Shown: in pieces, positions 14,290-26,444 of the stretch
How positions within the stretch are numbered: position 1 is the stretch's first letter
Layout: each line of letters opens with the position of its first letter
Assembly (NCBI GenBank): GCA_032191485.1
Contig: JAVDOI010000006.1
Coordinates: forward strand, 10,237,556 to 10,301,555
Direction of reading: 5' to 3'
Source of the DNA: Leptoclinus maculatus
Taxonomy: Eukaryota; Chordata; Actinopteri; Perciformes; Stichaeidae
DNA: 64,000 nt
Made by a program: the position numbers and the translations under genes
The notes under the pieces: generated by a model
Database searches by the model: none
Told to the model about the DNA's origin: nothing
Seen by the model: the letters and a program-made list of their open reading frames with translations, nothing else

Positions 14290-15273
14290 GCTGCCTCCAC
14301 ACCTCCCATCCATTGACCCAGCCCTAAATGGTGGTGTCCATATCAACAGATGAAAGATGTTAGCTACCAGCTTTCCCTGCTGACCCTCATATTTATACAT
14401 TAGCTCAGTCAGCTACTTAGCTCTCTGCAGTGCAGTAGGTAAAAAAAATATGGTGTTCAACTGGGACCCACATCAAACATCCACAATGAGACAGCAACAG
14501 ACACAAATCATTATATCTGCCCTTTATTGGCCCTTTACTGGTGATAGAGCATTCCTCCCCACTCACTGTATTGCTGTTTAGACAATCCCAAAGCAGCCTG
14601 ACCAGGCCAGTTGGCTGGAGCCGTACACTGCAGTGAGCTACAGGACAACAGGCAGCAGTGTGTAGACTCCTGGCCAGGCCTGAGAACACTTCACTAACCT
14701 GATCAGCACCAAGACAAATAGAGGGGTGATTGCTTCCCCGTGGCCCATCTGGCTTCTCTTAAAGCAGGCGGGAGGGGAGAAACAGGGGTGGGCGTGTGTG
14801 TGTGTGTGTGTGCGTGTGTGTGTGTGTGTGCTTTTAAAGGCTGCCACTTTACATAGTTCAAACACACCACTGACTTGCCGACCAATTACAGCCAATCGGT
14901 GCTGTCGGCCCGACTGCTTTCGCCCGTCAATAAAAACATTTTGGTTGGGTCTTGCTCAGGCCTCTCTGGACTGCGGCCCAAACAAAGCAGCTAACTCAGA
15001 GTTTTGACATTCCAAAACGGAAGCGGCAGAATTCCAGCGCCGGGGAATAAAGATCTCTGTAACTTAACAACGGAAACCGAGGGGCGAGTTTAGTCCTGGC
15101 AAAGGTGAACAGGGAAATGAGCTGACCATGTAGGTGTGAGTGACTGTGCATGGTCACAGGTGGGAATGGTTTCCATACAGTATGTGTTTGGCTCCCTTAT
15201 GTCCTCTGAGTTATTTTAAGTGTTGGGCCCTAAAGTGATAACCCGCGGCAGCCACCTCAAACTTAAAACGGAA

Positions 15274-15364
15274 CCACTCAGGACCACCTCTCAGGACCAC
15301 CACTCAGGACCACCACTCAGGACCACCACTCAGGACCACCACTCAGGACCACCGCTCTGGACAG
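15274..15364. repeat. 13-bp minisatellite, about 6 copies
   Basis: The unit CCACTCAGGACCA is repeated six times in direct order, the second copy with one substitution (CCTCTCAGGACCA), followed by a degenerate seventh (CCGCTCTGGACAG). Confidence 0.95.
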
Positions 15365-16069
15365 ACTGACACTGAACTGATGAACCAAAATGCTTTAACC
15401 TCAAGGCCAACGTTGGTTCAAAGTTGGAGCTGCTTCATGATTGACCGTTGCCCACACCGCCATCTGCTGGCCACCAAAAGAACAACAGCCAAATAAACGT
15501 TACCATCTCAGACAGTTCAAGACCATTAGCTAAAACATATGTTTATACTAATATCAGTAGCTTTTTGTATCCTCTCAGACATGCATTTGCTGCTCGCTTT
15601 CTCCCCCTCTCTGCTTTCTGTCTCCTTCTTTCTGTTTCTTTAAGCTAATAGTAAACAGAGATGCTGTAAGATGGGAGCTGTCCAAACAGCAGGACAATAA
15701 AACTGTTTGTTGTCACCACGGATACACACTTTCATTACTGCCAACTGACACTGGAGCATCTGGCTCGTATGATGAATGTATGTGCGTGTGGTACACTCGC
15801 ACATACACACCCAGGTTTATATATGTAAATGAATGGACTCATACCCTATATAAGAGAGAGGCAGACCTTCACACTCTTACCACCTGCAAATTACATCACA
15901 GCACTTAAAGAGTTAACATTGTGTTCTTTTAGTTCAGTGTGTGTTTGTGTGTGTGCATGTGTGAGAGAGAGTGTGTGAGTTTGCGTATGCACACACGTGT
16001 GCATAGGCTGAGGAATGCCCTCCCCAGTTAGGGGGCAGGGGCCCAGGCAAGGGGCTTTAGAGAGGGGCC

Positions 16070-16071
<2 letters not shown>

Positions 16072-16146
<75 letters not shown>

Positions 16147-16359
16147 TGCGTGCATGTGTGTGTGAGCCAGTGGGAGCTTAGCAAGGGGCCCTGTGTTTTG
16201 TTCTGTTCCACATCAATGGGACGTCAAGCCGGGTTTGGGCCTGACAGCACCCGGATTAAAGGTTTTCTACCAGACTCTCTCTACCCCTCCCCCGACACAC
16301 ACACACACACACACACACTCACAAACACACAAACACACACACACACACACACACACACA
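16072..16359. repeat. (GT)n, 72 bp, and opposing interrupted (AC)n
   Basis: GT run 16072-16143; AC runs 16295-16318 and 16332-16359 broken by TCACAA. Another GT run lies at 17035-17075. Confidence 0.95.
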
Positions 16360-17034
16360 ATGGGCTGAAAGAACACAGCCTTAACTCTTGGAGTACTAAA
16401 TTGTAATTTGCAGGTGGCTACAGGCAGTAGGACAGGCCCTCCCAATAATGAGAAAAGGGGTCAAGAAAAGCATGTGTCTGCGAGTGTGTGTGCGCGCACA
16501 CCACAACAAATGAGCACAACTAAATCTTAGACATCGCTACACTCGTAAAAAAAACACAGCAACGTTTTGTTTAAACTGTTGTGATTAGTCTCCCAGCTGA
16601 CTTCTCCCTGCTCCAGAAGCAGCTCATTCATACATAATTTGATTTAGGATGCACAAAGAATACATCTCGAACAAGTCTCATTAATAAAAACAAAGACTTG
16701 GGAATTAAATCAAATAAACAGGGCCGAAAGAGAGAAACAAGCAACAACATGTGTGTACGTTTAAACACTCCTTGTTCATGCAGAAGCTGATGTTGGTTGG
16801 GCTGACAGGTGGGGCTTTCACAGAACGTGTCGTATCGGTTAAAAGATGTACAAAATGTGCGGTGGGGGAAGATAAGGCAGGCAGACTTTAGAATTTAGAA
16901 ATACAGAGAAAATTACTAAGACTGATGCATGCAAGAAATATAAAAGCACATAAAGGTCAGGCTAACACAAGGACAAATAAAAAGAAATAACACCATCAAA
17001 AGAAAAGCAAAGAGAGGCCAAACACTCAATGTGC

Positions 17035-17077
<43 letters not shown>

Positions 17078-17904
17078 GTGTGTGCGTCTAGTCATAGTCA
17101 TGCATATTTCTTTAAGATATACTAATGCAAAGACATGAACAGTAGATCACATACACTTAACAAACACACACACACACTCACATACTACAGCACCGTTAAA
17201 TCTCACAGACGTACACGATTACATACAATTTTAAATTGTCAGTCTCTTCAGTGTCTGTTCATAGAGCTGACAATAGTGATGCTTCAGCGGTAGCTATTCA
17301 GAGCTTTGGTAATGAAATATGAAACTTGTTCAACTAAGCTTAGCTAATATCAGTTCTATTAAATAAAACCATTGGTTTGTATTTTAAAATACACAGACAC
17401 TGACCTGAAAGACAGGTTCATAGTTCCACAATTTGTCAGATTTTACAGTGGATATTAAAAGTGTAAAGGTTTTTTCTAGCTTGTCTAATAAACACAGCAG
17501 ACTTTCTCTTTCATTATGTTGCCGTGTTTACATTTTGTATGGACCTGCCCAGGTTCATCTCTTGATAGAGATATTTGACACAAATACAGAATGAGGCTAC
17601 TTTCTGCTTTGATACTGCTTTGAGTCTGTGGCTGTGTTTGCTTCAGACAAAGATGGCACTTGAAGCAACTTTCTAAGCTCTGCTAGGGGCAGTGAGATGG
17701 AGGGAAGAAAATAGGAGAATAGTCAAGCCTATCAGTACTCAGGCTAAGAAGCTGCAGCTTTTGCTTTTTTTTTTTTTCCCAGGTGGCTTTGCAGATCCAG
17801 CGGTTCATGCCTCAACCGGACATTCAGCTGACAATAAACACGTTTGATGCTGACTGCTGTTGGGCTATAAAGTTCCCACTAAACCCCCATGGTCTGGGCG
17901 TTGG

Positions 17905-18780
17905 GGAACACATCCATGCCGACCGACTCTGATCCCCCATGACTTAATTAGTGCTCTCTGCTTCTCCGCATTAGTTTACTATATGGGAACAACTTTTATC
18001 CTTAACTGTAATCAGCTTGCCCAGAAGAATAGAACACAATAAGAAGCCTGTTTGAAGTTTTCTTTGTGTTATCTTGAGCACTTCAACAAAAGCCCAGTGC
18101 AGCTCGCCTCAGAGTATAATTCTGGGCCAGTAGGCAGCCCCAGTTGTTGAAAACCTGCACTGATGCGTATGGCACCTGCAGATCTGTTTCCCCAGACTAT
18201 GCATGGAAAAGCAATTGTTTTTATTATCCCTTGATTATAAAGCTAATGTTCTCAAGATCCTGGGCCCATTACTTCCTAGAGGATATGTTGTTTTTTTGTG
18301 GTAAAGCGATCATATTACATATTAGACATATTTAGTAGAATTATTTAGGAATTTATGCAGCCTGGCCAGCAGTCTCATGAAAGTTTCCTCTCCTGATTAA
18401 AGGGATTATTCCCAAAGTGAATAAATTCAACCATTTATTACCATTTGCCCTCCTCACCCACTGAAAAAAGGGTTTTGTGATGAATTCTTGAGGTGTCATT
18501 AATATGCATAATCAGGCAAAGCTGGACATTAGCCTAGCCTTTTAGGTCTATTATCAGGAGATGACCATGACAGACTGCAGAGCTTTTATGAACCTCCTTA
18601 TATTTCTTAGAAGATATTCTGTTCCCTCTGATGATCAAGGTGACCGCTAATTTGATGGCAATCCACTTCATCTGTCCGAGCAAGTATAATAATGACATCT
18701 ACTTGGAGTATTTAAATGCAAAATTATTTATGTGAAAAGCAAAGTAGTTCAATCTTCTGGAAATGACTGGTCTCTTTATA
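17905..18780. promoter_or_regulatory. Candidate conserved noncoding block
   Basis: This stretch has no microsatellites or repeats for almost 900 bp, unlike its surroundings. It is AT-rich and contains homeodomain- and POU-type words: TTAATTAG (near 17945), CATTAATATGCATAATCAGG (18498-18517), TATTTAAATGCAAAATTATT (18708-18727). That texture is common in developmental enhancers. There is no open reading frame of note. Conservation itself cannot be seen from one sequence. Confidence 0.3.
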
Positions 18781-21060
18781 AGATTAGCTGGAATGGGATG
18801 TTGTATTTTTTGTGCTGAGGGAAATCTTTTCATAAGAAATGTACAGACCACACAACTTGTCTTTATCAGTGTCCGTATTCTGTTGATGTTTCATTTTCGT
18901 CCCCAATAAGAAATAAATGTGTCCTTTAGGGCTTTCTGTTATTCCAGAAATAGAATAGTGACGTATCAATTATAAATATACATTTCTTTCAGGGTAAATT
19001 AGCTGTCTTTATTCCGATATGTGTATTTGATACCGAGGTGTTGTATCTAGCTGTTACTCTCCACAGATCGTCTTAACTGTAGACTTCATTAGTGGTACAA
19101 CTGCACCATCTAGTGTCACGAATGAAAAGTAATTTTGGCCGTGCACAGTCCCTGAACTCTAAGAAAAATGTAAGAAAACACAATAAGTAGCATTTTTTTT
19201 TCTCTCATTTAAATTTGTATTCGTCCAAACACACCAACATCATACACGGATACAAAAACTAGGCCTGTCAGACCGCAAAACTTAAATAACAATGAAAATA
19301 AATAATAATAACATAAAATGAAAACAATTACATTCATCACTTAACTTAAAGGCAACTACAAGAGCCCCCCCCCCACCCCGCACCCCCGGCACCACATTAC
19401 TTTCCCATGTACCTCCATATACACATATGCCCATAAACACATATCCATATACACGCAAATTCCATCCACGAGTACTCCACACCTCCTCTAAAATTGTGAA
19501 TCTGTAATACAAGCCATTAGAAGCCGTAAGTAGCCTTTTTTTTAAGGGAAAACAGCTGTTTTCATCATGCAATACTGACCAGACCAGAGTATTTCTGAAT
19601 TTGCGTAGTGACACCTCGACAATCGATTGTCCAAACGTAGACAAACAAAGTATTCATTCATTTATTTATTAACATCAGACGACAAACTAAACTAAATCTA
19701 TTAATGCTTTCTGTTAATATCATAGTTTTGTTTGATTTTATACATTTTAAGGCAAATATTTTCAATTGTGATCAACTGGAAGACATGCAAAATGCTAATA
19801 TATTATCTATGAAGCAAATATGCATGTAAATAAATGTGTAGTTTATTTGTGTGCGAATTTTGATATTGCTTATTAAAGGCATTGTATTTAATTCTGACTT
19901 TCAGTTGTTGAGACGTCAGCAATGCTTATTTAATCATCATCACTCATAACTTGACTGAGGTATCACAACCACTAAATCACAACTTTATTTTATTTTCCAA
20001 ATCGACATATAATCGCAACTGAATTTTTGCTATATGTCATATATTGTAATGTTTTTGTTACTTTAATAATTCATGTATACTTCCCTCCTCGTTTTTTTTA
20101 ATTCTTGCTTTGCAATTTATCAATACAATGTGTATTTGATATAATCTCATCATTATTTTACGTGCTTATTTTTGCATGAGGGACACCTATGGTTTTCTGT
20201 AGGTTACTTGTGTTTAGTTCTGTATATTAATCAATATGTAGATTGCTTTATTTTTAATCATAGAAATGCCCTTCCTCCACTCTTGACCATCTTGAGCAGC
20301 AGACCAAGATGGCCGGGCTTGTGTAACCATGACAATCAGAGTTTTATCACTGTGCCCTGAACCACAGGAATCCTTAAAGATCACCATAGAAGTGACGGGA
20401 ACCTACAACAACTAGATGTGTGCCATTTATAACCAGCTGTGTTTACAGGTTTCTCCCTTGATTAACATCTGAGAGGAGGATTACACATTTACCCAAATAC
20501 ATTTGTCCATTAGAATAAAAATAACGGGGAACAGTAAAGTGTCGATGTAATGTAATGTGAAGGAAGAACAGTCTTTTCTCAATATACTCGTATTTGAAAA
20601 ATAATAAATAGATTGATAAATGTATTAATAGTGTCGTTGCACCTCTTATCCAAAAGAGTGCGCCAGAGTGTTCTCTATGAGACTCTCCATCAAAGCATCA
20701 GAGGGGTTTACTGTTGGTCTGAGTTTGTAATTAACCAGTTGCTCCAGTTACTGTAGTTTAAGTCCCTATACTAGATAATGTAACAACATACTTTTGCCAG
20801 ATTCTCATGACTGTGTGTTCATGTTCAGTGTTGTTTCACCTGGAAGGGCAGCTCAAATCACACCTTCAGCTTTCCAACTTCTACCTGAGGAGCGGTCTAA
20901 TCAGCCAGTATTGAAAACACCTGTGACAGATGTGCAGAGCCTTTAAGAATGTTTGAGTGGAACTGAAATCCTTTAAAAGGTGTGTTTTTACTTGTGACTT
21001 TCATTTGGTTTAAACAGGTCCATTTTACATAAATGTGGTCGTTTTGTTGTAACTCAGCGT
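18781..21060. other. AT-rich intergenic, no gene recognised
   Basis: Contains a C-rich tract at 19366-19387 and AT-rich unique DNA. A 120-codon minus ORF at 19282-19644 has no recognisable family and no promoter or splice context. Confidence 0.5.
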
Positions 21061-21137
21061 CTCTAAAGTGGAGGATTTATTATTTGCAAGGACCAGACAA
21101 AATTGGTTATCTTCTAATGCGGAAAGATTTTTTTGAA

Positions 21138-21644
21138 TTATGTTAATTTAATCAAGTACTTGAGTTCTTGTTTTCCATCACGCAATATGCTCTCTTTGTT
21201 TTTACTTATTCCTGAGGCACTGACTGCTTGAGTGGTATAGAGGCTTTTTTGTTTCTCAACAGTCAAAGCATGATTAGCACAGGTGCAATGAATAACATTA
21301 ATTGAACTCCATGCTGGCTCACTGCCATGGCTAACAAGGACATTTAAATGAAACAGGGTCGCCATTAATGTTATTGGTTGCACCTGTGCTTCCTGACAAC
21401 TCTGCCAGAAAAAAAAAAAAAAAAGAACCATTTCCATGTTTGCTTAAGAGGATAATGAGTCTGTGAGCATTCTGTTATTTTAAAGAATAATGCTGCGTAG
21501 AGCCCTGCATCTTATACTCGCTGTGTGTCCACTCACCTGGCAGCTGTTGGTGTAAAACAGTTGCACACCTGCCCGCCTGTAGCTGCTGTACGTTCCACAC
21601 ACCTGTCCACCGTTTACACACAGCAGCTGCCATATTAGCTCCAT
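21138..21644 (-). CDS. Tentative two-exon gene model, about 123 aa, unrecognised
   Basis: The minus-strand exon 21644-21537 opens with ATG (MELIWQLLCVNGG...) and ends CTGCCAG followed by GTGAGTGG, an excellent donor. After 135 bp comes an exceptional acceptor (17 T, then CTGGCAG), and the frame continues from 21401 to TAA at 21138, giving 36 plus 87 residues. AATAAA (21081-21076) follows about 57 bp later. A second ATG 11 bp downstream (21633) opens another frame, MAAAVCKRWTGVW, mitochondrial-targeting-like, that would end after about 22 residues of exon 2. Exon 2 contains a 27-bp inverted repeat (21276-21302 and 21364-21390), so it may be an exonised hairpin element rather than protein-coding. 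I do not recognise either reading. Confidence 0.25.
21276..21390. repeat. Inverted repeat, 27-bp arms, 61-bp spacer
   Basis: The arms 21276-21302 and 21364-21390 are reverse complements with two adjacent mismatches; the left begins AGCACAGGTGCAATG. A 17-base A run follows the right arm at 21408-21424. It resembles a small fold-back (MITE-like) element; no target-site duplication is clear. Confidence 0.7.
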
Positions 21645-23556
21645 ACCTGTCTCCCTGGTTTCCTGCTCGGCTTAAAGCCGACCTGCGTGACACTACTAGC
21701 GTAATTCTTTAAAGCCGTTGTTTTTTTTTATCATGGAAAACACAATCAGGCAAAATTCAGCCTTTAAAAAAAAACAGAACAAATAAAGAAAACAGGTTCA
21801 CACCGTGATTCATACTGTGAAAAAGCAATGATTCACATCCTTCTGGTCGATGACCCTGTAAAGGGCCTTATTATCACAGGTTGCATCATGTCTATGAATT
21901 GCAAGCAGTTCAACCGAAGGGTGACGTTCCCGTCTTGCGTTGCTTATTTGTGAAGCCCAGGGTTGGTCTGATAGAGCGTGATCCGTTGGACTTGTATTAG
22001 CATGTTGCTCATTCTGCCTGATTAACCAGCTTGGCTGTCACTGGGCCAGAGAGGTAGCACATTGGATTTAAGACGGCAAACAATGCTCTGAGTGCTATAT
22101 GCACACATTCTGTTATTGAGCAACACATTCATTTAATGTCTTGCAATGTCTTGTGTTTCTCCTCTTGGGTTCCAGGAATCTGGTTCTCTTTTATAGGACT
22201 AACCCATGTTGAAGCAGAGTGTGACTTTAAGTGAAAGAACATCCAAACCACAGTTTTCCCTCAACCTGACCTTTGGATCTCTTTGGGGAAGCGGTGAGGA
22301 AGTTATTGAATTGCACTGAAAACAGACGGGGCTGTTACAGCTCATGAGTTGGTGTGAGATAAAACAACAACATAAAACTGATGTTGTGGGGGTGTGATTT
22401 GTTGGTAGGACAGATGCTACAATTACTTGTGAAAACAGGGTGAACCACAACTATTTGTTTTAGGATTTTTTTTTCTTGCCATCACTACCTAAATTGCCCT
22501 GTACATGTCCCAACAGCAGCAGAGAATTCTTGAGAAGGAGGCGTGCAAAAACAAATCACCGAACTTCAGTCAGATCCTACTGGAAAAAGGAGGACTAGTT
22601 TTCTTGGGGCACATGAACCTCATAATGCACAGAACTACAGATCAGGAAATCAGATAAAAGACATTTTTTTCCCCTCGCGTCTGAGTCTTTATGGTTGAAG
22701 ATTTTTTTCTATTTGTAGTTAAGACTTCTATTCAATCCAACTTGTGAATTCTCAATGTACCCAAAGACATTCTGCCCTTACATTATGAACCTGTTCACAA
22801 AACAAAAGCATCTCATAGCCTGTGTATAAATGCAGCTCATCAGCGAAAGTGTCAGTCTCCTCGGTGGAAAAGTTGTTGATTAATATTACAAAACTGCAAA
22901 GTGCATGAATGAAAATACCCAATTCCGATGCACTGACAGAATCATTGAACCATGGCAACTCTCTAGGTCAGAGATAGCTTAAAAGGTCCCCCTGCTTTTT
23001 CCGATGAAACATTAATGATGACCAATTCCCTTTGAGATTCCCAAACACACACACACACGGATACTGTCTGAGGTTGTGACATCCAGACAACCGCCATCTT
23101 TTTGTTGATTATAGGGAACACAAAGTGATAACGGCTCAAAACATAATTAGTAGGAGGATTATCCTTTTTCTTGATCGTAAATGTTTACTCAACTTTTCAC
23201 TTGGTGTGCTGACACGCTTATAATTTGCGGCTATAAATAAAACTAGCTTGACCGTTTGATAAATTCATTCAGAATTCACATGTGCCGATGAGGCAAACCA
23301 AGTTCAATATATTACTCAAAAGCATGTTTTTCTCTCAATTACATAACGGGCTCTTGTGTGTACCAGTGTAATAAGGATCAACTAAAACAAGACCAAAGTA
23401 TATAAATAGGATTTGTGAGAATGTGTAAACTTGAGTGTGTGAGTCATTCTTCTGTGAAGCCCAGGCTAAGCAGCAGATATGTGGGGTAGAAGTTAACGTG
23501 GCTCTAAACTAGAAGAAATAACACAACTACATTTAAGATATTTTGAAAAAAAAATG
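21645..23556. other. Intergenic, no gene recognised
   Basis: Unique, AT-rich DNA with a short (CA)n at 23045-23058. Nothing further supported. Confidence 0.5.
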
Positions 23557-23562
23557 TTTATT
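23557..23562 (-). terminator. Minus-strand AATAAA, possible distal poly(A) signal
   Basis: The minus strand reads TTAATAAACA here, followed by a T-rich stretch. It is the clearest minus-oriented signal below fam72, 2.8 kb past its stop. The DNA between has no recognised exon, so it could be a long fam72 3' UTR or a separate noncoding transcript. Confidence 0.25.
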
Positions 23563-26349
23563 AATTTAACAAGCATACAAAACAACAAATCATTTTTTTC
23601 AAACTACCAATGCAGTTTCAGTGCAATTCCAAAATATACATATTTTTCAGCAGGGCATGTTAATCAAAGTTATTCACGTCAGAAACAGCCATTTAAATAT
23701 ATTTTTTTTGATTATCATGACAATTGTCCTAGCCAGAGGAAGCTCGCATATACCTTCTTGAGGTAAAACTGTACACATCCAAACATACAAAACAAAGCAC
23801 TACATCACAAATGAAATATTAAATACCTGAACAAAAACGTAAGTACTGTAGCACAATACAAACCAATGCATTTGTAAACAAAGCTTGTAAACAAAAAGGA
23901 AGTATGTGGTTATTGGTATTTGGTTCGTGGATTTAATAAATACCTAGCTAATGAACTGTATCCTAACGGTTTACCATATTAACAGTATTTGGTGTGCAAG
24001 TGTAGCAGACTGTCAGTTACAACTTAGAGGTGAATGACGTGAAAGATTTCCTCCTCTGTGTGTATTTTCCCTACAACTGAAGGCTACAGCATAGATAAAC
24101 ACAGAGGCCAATTCAAGATAAAAAAATACCTACTTCTTTTATCCTTTGTCTTCAGGTAAGAAGTGACATTCTATGTTTGCTGACAATGCAGCCAACTCTC
24201 ATGTACTCACAGAAGGGACTGTTACTTTAAGACGGGGTCGTAGCTTCAGCAGGGCAAAGCAGTGAAACAAGAAAGAGGAGCAGGAGGATGGCGCTGCCAA
24301 AACAGGACTAAGTTTGAGTGGAGTCCCTTGTGACTGGAGGACGTTGAGGCCTGTGTCTGACGCGACACGGACTGAGGAGAAGGCCTGGTCAGTTGGTGAT
24401 GACTAACTACCACGCAGCATCAACCTCGAGTCCACAGCTCAACAAAGAGTCATTGTCAGCAATCACAGCATCAGTAAGGCCGAGGGAATATTGGAGGGTT
24501 GAGAGTTTTATGGTCAGCTCCACTGACTTAAGCTCAACTTCGCAACAAAATGACTTAAAATTGTGAAATGCTATTCAATAAGCTGGCCTCAAATGACACA
24601 ACTATCGTTTTTTAGAAGGTTAGCAAAGTGTTCAATATATATTCGATATGTTTCATGATTCTTTGGAGTTGTCTTTTCTTCAGCTGCTACAATTATGCTG
24701 CTACATGACACTGAACACGGACAAAAACAGAGCATGGATGCGGGAATCCGCTTGGAACTCGTGTGTTCATAATTTTGCTTAATAATCCCCATTGAAAGTT
24801 ATTACGTTTTGCAAAAGTGCACCTTTGTTAGCTCCCATTCTAGCTTTCCAATATCATCATCATCATCATCATCACCACCATCATTAAACTGGGAACGTAT
24901 TACTTGAGTTGAGCTCTTAAAATCCAGCTGCTCCGGGCCTTTGTGGAAGAACACCCCAATGCATAAGTTAGTATGTTAGTATCAGAACCCGCTACGGTCA
25001 TATTCCTCTGGGGGTTAAGCACATACTGCTGCTGTCAAGTGTGTAACACTGTATTATCATGTTAAAATGTATCACTGATAGAACGTCAGATCGTAAGGTA
25101 ACCTAAATCAAATATGCCCTTAAAAAGCAAGGAGTTTATATATATTATATATAAATGCATTCAATCATTGTGCTATTTCTCCAAAACACGGGATTCAAAA
25201 AGCACTCTATCAGTCCAGCCCCGTCTCCTAAAAATGATGTTCCCATACAACGAAACTGCACGTGAGGAACGTTGTGGATTAAGTTTGCTTTTGATGTTTC
25301 ACAAATAAGTCTCAAATGAGAGGAAGTACTTTAGTTGCCTAAACATAACCAAGAAGTAGTTTTGTTGCCTAAACCCAAAAAATGTGTTTAACCACACGTT
25401 CAAAACTATTTAAAATTGCAACTGGAGGAAAACTGGTTTCCCTTGAAATGTAATGGAGAGTGCAGTTTAGTTGCATGGGAACGTACATTTGTACGAGACT
25501 AGCTTGTTCAATCAGCTCTCAGCCACACAGAGAAAATATAAGCCTTGAAGACGTAACTCTTATGGGAGTTTTTGCTTATTACAGCATATTCAATGTACAC
25601 ATCATCACTGCCATTAAGAAGAAGGCAGGCAAAGTGTGGTCATCTTATCGTGAAAATTTGGACTGAACGTAAACGGTGTGAAAAAGCACAGCATCCGTTG
25701 ATAAGTTCCATTGACTTCTCACACCACGGCCCCGACTTCTCACGAGGCCGATCGGAACCATGAGCTCAGTGAAGACTCCGTGATGAGACGTAGAATACAC
25801 TAGATTAAGTGGTCTAGTCATTTGTTTTTTTTCCCGCCTACGTCGGCCACGTTTCATAGTAACCCATGCAAATTTACTAAGAAAAGCATAAGAGAGTAAA
25901 GAATACGTGTGCCATAGTGTGCGTCTGTGCTTTTTTAACAGTGAAAAGTGATGAGGAAAGGCGTGGTCACGGGTTCAAGTGTAATTCAACACTAATTTAC
26001 ACAGAGCCTACAACCTTTGCTGCACTTTTCTCTGTAGGTGCTAACTTTGGAGCATGTTGCGTTTCTGGCCACACTCCAATCAGTGACATCACAGCAGGTG
26101 TTCTCCATCAGCTGTCAAAGGCAAAACACCTGCTGTGACGTCACTGATTGGGGTGTGGCCAGATGTGCGCCGTGGTTTCAGTTTTCAACCCATACAGAGC
26201 CGTGCAGCAGAACTTTTCTGCCCTATATGATTCGGTATTAAATTGCCCCTTGAAGTGTCTCTTTTCTCTCAAGCATGGTTTGTACACTCTTCTAGCGCCA
26301 CCTCAAATGTTGGCTTTCCAGGGTCTTTCACATTGTCCCCTTGCCGCGC
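23563..26349. other. Region 3' of fam72, no recognised gene
   Basis: Mostly unique DNA with an (ATC)n tract at 24852-24882 and the hairpin at 26065-26162. A minus-strand reading near 24240-24310 gives a short hydrophobic tail (AILLLLFLVSLLCPAEA), but it is isolated and bounded by a stop. Confidence 0.6.
26065..26162. repeat. Hairpin: 38-bp inverted arms, 22-bp loop, downstream of fam72
   Basis: The arms 26065-26102 and 26125-26162 are complementary at 36 of 38 positions; the outer ends read CTGGCCACACTCC and GGGGTGTGGCCAG. Each strand's RNA would have one wobble pair and one mismatch. It lies 188 bp beyond the fam72 stop, so it may be in the fam72 3' UTR. It may be a fold-back transposon remnant or an RNA structure. 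Confidence 0.8.
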
Positions 26350-26444
26350 CTACCTAATACACTCCTCCTCTAACGGGCTTTCTGATTCTTCATTCTCACT
26401 GTCATCCAGTTCGGGAAGATCTCCCCACAGGAGCAGATTCAGAC
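26350..26444 (-). CDS. fam72: fam72 coding exon 4 (terminal)
   Basis: It completes Gly119 and encodes LNLLLWGDLPELDD, an acidic stretch and the EECIR C-terminus, then TAG at 26352-26350. It holds Trp125, the residue reported to contact UNG2. The acceptor is TGTGTATACAG. No canonical AATAAA was found in the first few hundred bases after the stop; see the distant signal at 23562-23557. Confidence 0.95.

Larger units (their letters stand above)
12866..17900. other. Intergenic, repeat-rich, no gene recognised
   Basis: Apart from the microsatellites and minisatellite listed, the stretch has purine-rich DNA at 13270-13440 and (TG)n with interruptions at 14794-14830. No exon was recognised. Confidence 0.55.

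Noticed and set aside
19282..19644. 120-codon minus-strand ORF
   Set aside because: Includes a poly-Gly/Val stretch from a C-rich tract and a hydrophobic tail from AT-rich DNA; no family seen.
24230..24320. Minus-strand hydrophobic tail resembling a GPI-anchor signal
   Set aside because: Only about 25 codons between a TAG and TAA, no upstream exon can be joined without passing through fam72, so treated as chance.
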